Part shown: positions 60,048 through 64,000 of the stretch, piece after piece
Position numbering within the stretch: position 1 is the stretch's first letter
Layout: each line of letters begins with the position of its first letter
Source of the DNA: Sceloporus undulatus
Lineage: Eukaryota; Chordata; Lepidosauria; Squamata; Phrynosomatidae
Assembly (NCBI RefSeq): GCF_019175285.1
Contig: NC_056522.1
Coordinates: forward strand, 237,735,242 to 237,799,241
Length of the DNA stretch: 64,000 nucleotides
Direction of reading: 5' to 3'
Program-made: the position numbers and the translations under genes
The notes under the pieces: generated by a model
Told to the model about the DNA's origin: nothing
The model's input: the letters and a program-made list of their open reading frames with translations, nothing else
Database searches by the model: none

Positions 60048-60593
60048 TTATGTTCCTGAATTCATCCTGCTCATTATGAAACTCTTAACATTGGGAACTG
60101 GACGCACATCAAACTGGTGTTTGCGGCGTTCAATGAAACTGGCCAGGCGTGAGGTATCCAGTGGGATTTTGGAATAGCTGCCATTGTGAAACTGCAACCA
60201 AGGATGCTGCAAACAAGTGGCAGCTGTTGGCCTCCTCCTGAAGTCTTCCTGAAGGATTACAGTGATGAAATCTCTGGCAGCATGGCTTACGTCGCAGAAA
60301 TACTCATTAGGGAAGCTGAAATCTACCCGGCACACATTGATGCAAGTCTCCTCCCTACTTTCATCCAAAAAGGGAGAGACCCCACTCAGCATAACATAGG
60401 TGAGGACTCCCAGGCTCCATATATCAGTGCCAAGGGAAACTGGAGCACCTTGGAGAACTTCAGGAGCAGCAAACTCAGGGTTTCCCAGGAGATGATGAAT
60501 GTGGTAATGCCCTGTGATTTGAACAGCATCTTCAAGGTCTATTAACTTAACACGAGGCACTGGGATCCGCAAGTCAATGAGTAGATTTTCTGG
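60048..60593 (-). CDS. KALRN: KALRN last coding exon, kinase C-lobe
   Basis: Acceptor ..ctacag before CCAGAAAAT; 181 codons to the stop at 60048. It holds PENLLIDLRIPVPRVKLIDL, the activation segment with EDAVQ and FAAPEV, DIWSLGVLTYVMLSGVSPFL, LQEDFRRRPTAATCLQHPWL and the tail. The frame is intact. Confidence 0.95.
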   Translation of the reverse strand, partial: PENLLIDLRIPVPRVKLIDLEDAVQITGHYHIHHLLGNPEFAAPEVLQGAPVSLGTDIWSLGVLTYVMLSGVSPFLDESREETCINVCRVDFSFPNEYFCDVSHAARDFITVILQEDFRRRPTAATCLQHPWLQFHNGSYSKIPLDTSRLASFIERRKHQFDVRPVPNVKSFIMSRMNSGT

Positions 60594-63197
60594 CTGTAGA
60601 GAATAAAATAAAACAGCTCCATGGTCTGTTATTTTTGTAATAAAATAAGGCAACATTAGTTCATAACTACTTTCCTGTTAAGAAAACAATAAATACCTTA
60701 TACCTTAAAGAAAATGAAGGATGCATATGAACTCTAACATGAAGGATCATAAATATCTGCATAGGTGGTTGGGGGCTTACAGAAACATTTTCTATGCAAG
60801 TTGTTCACTTGGAATTCAGCTTTTATAAAACTGCAGTCTATGGACATTATCAGACAAGGGAAATTGGAAATATAATCCAATGGCAATCCGAACGCAATCA
60901 TGGGGTTTCATGTTATTATAGCAATAGCAATAGCAAGTACATTTCTATACCGCTTATCCTTGCACTTAAGCACTCCCTAAGCGGTTTACAAATTGTAAGC
61001 TAATTGCCTCCAACAATCTGGATACTCATTTTAGCGACCTCAGAAGGATGCAAGCCTGAGTTGAGCTTCAGCCCTTTTGCTAGTATTGAACTCACAACCT
61101 TATGGTTTGTGAGTGAGTGGCTGCAGTACAGGCATTTAACCACTGCGCCACCACTGCGCCATAGACTACCACACACAATTTTGGGCAATGGGAAGTCAGT
61201 CCAAACGCAATCATGGGGTTTCACATTGCATGAGAGGTGATCACATGCAATTTCGGGCAATGGCAAGCTATTTTCAGGCAATGGGAAGTCAGTTTGAATG
61301 CAATTCGAATTCACATAAATTTGCGTTCTGGCCCCACTTTCTTTTCATTCGAAATTAAGAGAAATTCCTCCCATGTGATAAACTCCTATATTAGATTAAC
61401 ATTTCCATGGGGAATAAACATACATAGAATTGACAAAGCACCAAGTAAAATGGTGTGTTTTAAACATGCAAATTTAAATAGCTATCAAGAGGGATGAATT
61501 TGAAGGATACTGAGGAAGTTAACAGTTTGTCTATTGCAAGATTCATATATATGAGACACACTCTCATCCATATCTCTGTGTAAAATGTGTGTGACTGATG
61601 AGCAGCAAATACCCATCAAGTGGAGGCGGATAAATAGTCCCCATCATGTACAGATTTTGCATGCAATATGGCACAGAATGTATTATCATTATTTACCACA
61701 TTAAGTTTTCATTCAATAGCAGTTAGAAGATCCATAAAGTACATTATTAAACAGAAAGAGGATGAAAAAAAGTTGTTATTCGTAGAAATATATTACAGGT
61801 GTTTGTGAATTTATGCTACATTTGTTATATACAATAAATTAATAAAAGTATAAGTCAGAATAAATATTGTCATGGAGTGAAATGTCCAAAAGTGCTTGGG
61901 GATTATTCAGAAAGAATCTCCTACCAACTCCATTTATGACTGATAAATATTGGTATAAATAAGTTATGCTTAAGCTATAGAACTGGTAATTTTTATAATG
62001 GGAAAAATAATATAATAAAGTGGATACCCTTTTCAGATATACATATAAGAAAGCCTGGTATGAACTGCCTGTTTATATATTCAACATGTATACTATCACA
62101 CAAATTAAGTATTTTTAAAAAATCTCTTTCCCTACCTTTATATCCAAATGAGCAACTCGACAATTGTGAAGGTACTGTAAGGCTTCCATTGTGTCTCTTA
62201 TGTAAAAGGCTACTTTTTCCTCCATCAGTTCATCATGATTCATAAGGTAGTCCAAGAGACGGCCATCATCCATTCTAAAATCCAACAGTTACTGATTATT
62301 AAATCTAGTGCAATAACAAGAATGGCTGCTGATCAAAATATTAGATATTAGTTAAACCTTTTTTTTAAAAAAAAATCCATACCCTCAGCTCTTCATTTTT
62401 TAAAAAAGAATCTCTTAGTGGTTTACGGATTATGATCAATATAAACGAGATTCCTCACCAGCAAACTTATGATCATGTAAATATTTCAGAATACATGAAA
62501 CATTTTAAAAAGAAGAATTAAACATTTTATTGCATATTGTAGTCTACTAAGAGTATAAAAGGGGATCTTTTAGCACCTTGGAGGCTAATTTTGCAAAGAA
62601 ATTGTACTGTAGTGTGAATTTTTGTAGACTTGAGCTACATTCTCAAATACATGAAGTGAATTGGTACCCAAGAAGGACCTTTATAATCAGACTGAATAAA
62701 TAGCCATAGCAATATTAAACTCTTAAGAGCTCACCCATTAATTACATTTTAATAGATAAATGTTAACTTCAAAATTTAATTTAGATGCATACTCTTTTCT
62801 ACTGATTTACAATGCCACCTAACATGCACTTTGCTCTTGGGCCCCCCCAAGATAGAGTATTAATACAGTAGCCACATTATTGTTGTTTTTATAGCAAAAT
62901 GATATGCTTTTATTAAATTCATGACATGCAGGATGGAAAGGACGAATGAACCCTCATAATAATGATTAAGAAACTGAGCTTCAATTTAAGACTTACAGTT
63001 CTAAAACTAAGATATAGGAAGAGGGTGTTTCATAGGTATCGTGTATAGTGATATACTGAGGATGTTGTAAATGCTGCAACATGGCTGCCTCGTGTGCTGC
63101 CTGCTCCTTCTTCTTCATTTTTTTATTGATAAACTTCACTGCAACATCCTTCCTAGTGGCTTTGTGAATACATTTCTTTACAACAGCAAATCGGCCC
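60048..63197 (-). CDS. KALRN: KALRN, kalirin, C-terminal kinase exons (3' end of gene)
   Basis: Kalirin is a large neuronal Rho/Rac GEF, and its longest isoform ends in a CaMK-type serine/threonine kinase domain. Three exons are visible: 62997-63197, 62136-62274 and 60048-60593, all GT/AG and in phase. They read GRFAVVKKCIHKATRKDVAV, then ELMDDGRLLDYLMNHDELME, HNCRVAHLDIK|PENLLID, then GNPEFAAPEV and DIWSLGVLTYVMLSGVSPF, ending FIERRKHQFDVRPVPNVK and SRMNSGT. The ATP lysine (VAVK), the catalytic-loop Asp (HLD) and APE are present. The C-terminus fits KALRN better than its paralogue TRIO, and the UMPS neighbour agrees. The DFG site reads DLE. Upstream exons lie beyond the right edge. Confidence 0.94.
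60860..61330. mobile_element. Sub-repeat DNA element split by a SINE
   Basis: The motif AACGCAATCATGGGGTTTCA occurs at about 60890-60910 and again at 61204-61223, and GCAATGGGAAGTCAGT at 61186 and 61277. The SINE at 60917-61165 lies between the two halves. Family unknown; looks like a short tandem-structured MITE. Confidence 0.5.
60917..61165 (-). mobile_element. tRNA-derived SINE with L2-like tail, nearly complete
   Basis: On the - strand: TGGCGCAGTGGTTAAATGCC (A-box), GGTTGTGAGTTCAATACTAG (B-box), a body with CTGAGGTCGCTAAAATGAG, and the tail GTAAACCGCTTAGGGAGTGC then GATAAGCGGTATAGAAATGT ending in a (GCTATT)n run. In the last KALRN intron. Confidence 0.75.
61331..62135 (-). other. KALRN intron
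   Basis: AT-rich, no recognised repeat or exon. Confidence 0.6.
62136..62274 (-). CDS. KALRN: KALRN exon, kinase catalytic loop
   Basis: Acceptor ..ttttag, donor ATAAAG|GTAGGG. It encodes MDDGRLLDYLMNHDELMEEK, VAFYIRDTMEALQYLHNCRV and AHLDIK. HLD replaces the usual HRD, as is known in the TRIO/kalirin and DAPK kinases. Confidence 0.93.
62556..62700. mobile_element. Fragment of GTAGCACC-family MITE
   Basis: GGGGATCTTTTAGCACCTTG then GAGGCTAATTTTGCAAAG resembles one half of the element at 42915-43128. In a KALRN intron. Confidence 0.4.
62997..63197 (-). CDS. KALRN: KALRN exon, kinase N-lobe
   Basis: Acceptor ..ctctag, donor GAACT|GTAAGT (splits a Leu codon). It encodes GRFAVVKK (end of the glycine-rich loop), VAVKFINKK (ATP-binding lysine), AHEAAMLQHLQHPQYITIHD (helix C glutamate) and SSYILVLEL (hinge). 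This exon is short and easy to miss. Confidence 0.92.
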
Positions 63198-63514
63198 CTA
63201 GAGAGGAAAAAATGACAAATGAAGACTAAATAAACAATGAAGACATTTTCTAAGATCTTTTTGAATCAGGTTATTAATATTGCTTGATATATCAAAGCAA
63301 ATGTTCATAATTTTGTTTTGCAAATTATGTGTCCTTTCCTCTTTACAATCTGGATACTTTTGATTTTAGCCATGGTAGTAGAATTAGTTGTTCAGCATTC
63401 ATTCATGATGTCTAGCTGTAGACTGTCTTGCATGTCTTGCAGCAGTTTATTTTTTTAAAAAGACCCTGCTCTTAAAAAATGCAGCTCCCACTGAAAGCTA
63501 GCAATTATCATAAT

Positions 63515-64000
63515 AATTTGCTGTTGTTGACAGCCTTCAGGTTCACCTCAACTCATGGCAACCCTGTGAGTGCCTTCTTGTTGCTTAGCACAGACCCTGT
63601 AAAGGAGACATCTCCAAGACACACTGTCATCAACAGCTCTGCTCAGTTCCTGCAAACTTAAGTTTATCCATCTGGTCTATCCATCTCTTCCTACTGCCTT
63701 TTCTATTTGCTTTTTCTAGTTATCTGTGCCTTCTCATGATGTGGTCAAAGTATGACAGCCTCAATTTAATCATCTTGGCTTCTAGGCAGAGTTCAGCCTT
63801 GATTTGTTCTAGGAACCATTTGTTTGACTTTTTAGCTGTCCACAGTATCCACAGAACACTGCTCCAGATACACATCTCAAAAGATTTGGTTTTCTTTCTG
63901 TCAGCTATCTTTGCCATCCAGCTCTCACACTCATACACCATGATGGGAAATATGATGGCATGGATAATGCTCACTTTAGTATTCAGTTGTATATCTTTGC
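63515..64000 (-). mobile_element. BovB LINE 3' part, runs off the window
   Basis: Encodes AIIFPIMVYECESWMAKIAD, ILWTAKKSNKWFLEQIKAEL and MIKLRLSYFDHIMRR on the - strand, then the BovB tail (on + TTGTTGACAGCCTTCAGG). In KALRN intron upstream of the kinase exons. Some frame damage. Confidence 0.8.

Overview
The window is vertebrate nuclear DNA, most likely from a squamate reptile (lizard or snake). Two things point there: the spliced genes match tetrapod orthologues, and the repeat load is typical of squamates (CR1, L2 and BovB LINEs, tRNA-derived SINEs ending in a BovB tail, Tigger-, hAT- and Tc1-like DNA elements, a DIRS element). The species cannot be named from the sequence alone.

Three host genes are recognisable. 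ITGB5 (integrin beta-5) lies on the + strand. Its last five coding exons are at 23.9-36.6 kb, and positions 1-23,898 are probably its upstream intron. UMPS (uridine monophosphate synthase) is complete on the - strand, with six coding exons at 45.8-51.7 kb and a CpG-rich promoter. KALRN (kalirin) is on the - strand; only its last three coding exons (60.0-63.2 kb), which encode the C-terminal kinase domain, are present, and the gene runs off the right edge. The order ITGB5 > < UMPS < KALRN is the mirror image of human 3q21, so the microsynteny is conserved. The three genes are neighbours, not a functional unit.

Layout: 1-7.6 kb is putative ITGB5 intron with a short direct repeat, an L2 fragment and small palindromic elements. 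A near-whole DIRS retroelement lies at 7.6-13.0 kb on the - strand, antisense to ITGB5, with inverted ends, an internal complementary region and gag, RT/RNase H and tyrosine recombinase regions. 13.0-23.9 kb is intron with a CR1 that contains a long-TIR MITE, and a decayed Tc1 transposon. 23.9-36.6 kb holds the ITGB5 3' exons, with an L2 copy stopping about 65 bp before one exon. 37.1-45.8 kb lies between the two convergent 3' ends and carries an 820-bp CpG-rich hAT-like element with a perfect 8-bp target duplication. UMPS follows at 45.8-51.8 kb. 51.8-60.0 kb lies between UMPS and KALRN and contains SINEs, a BovB fragment and an unassigned GC-rich, strongly foldable element. KALRN and a second BovB fragment fill the rest.

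The most notable items are the DIRS element, whose internal complementary region matches a circle junction of its own two ends, the CpG-rich mobile element at 37.85 kb, and the structured GC-rich element near 54.1-54.5 kb. I see no clear novel host system. No tRNA, rRNA or CRISPR gene was recognised.
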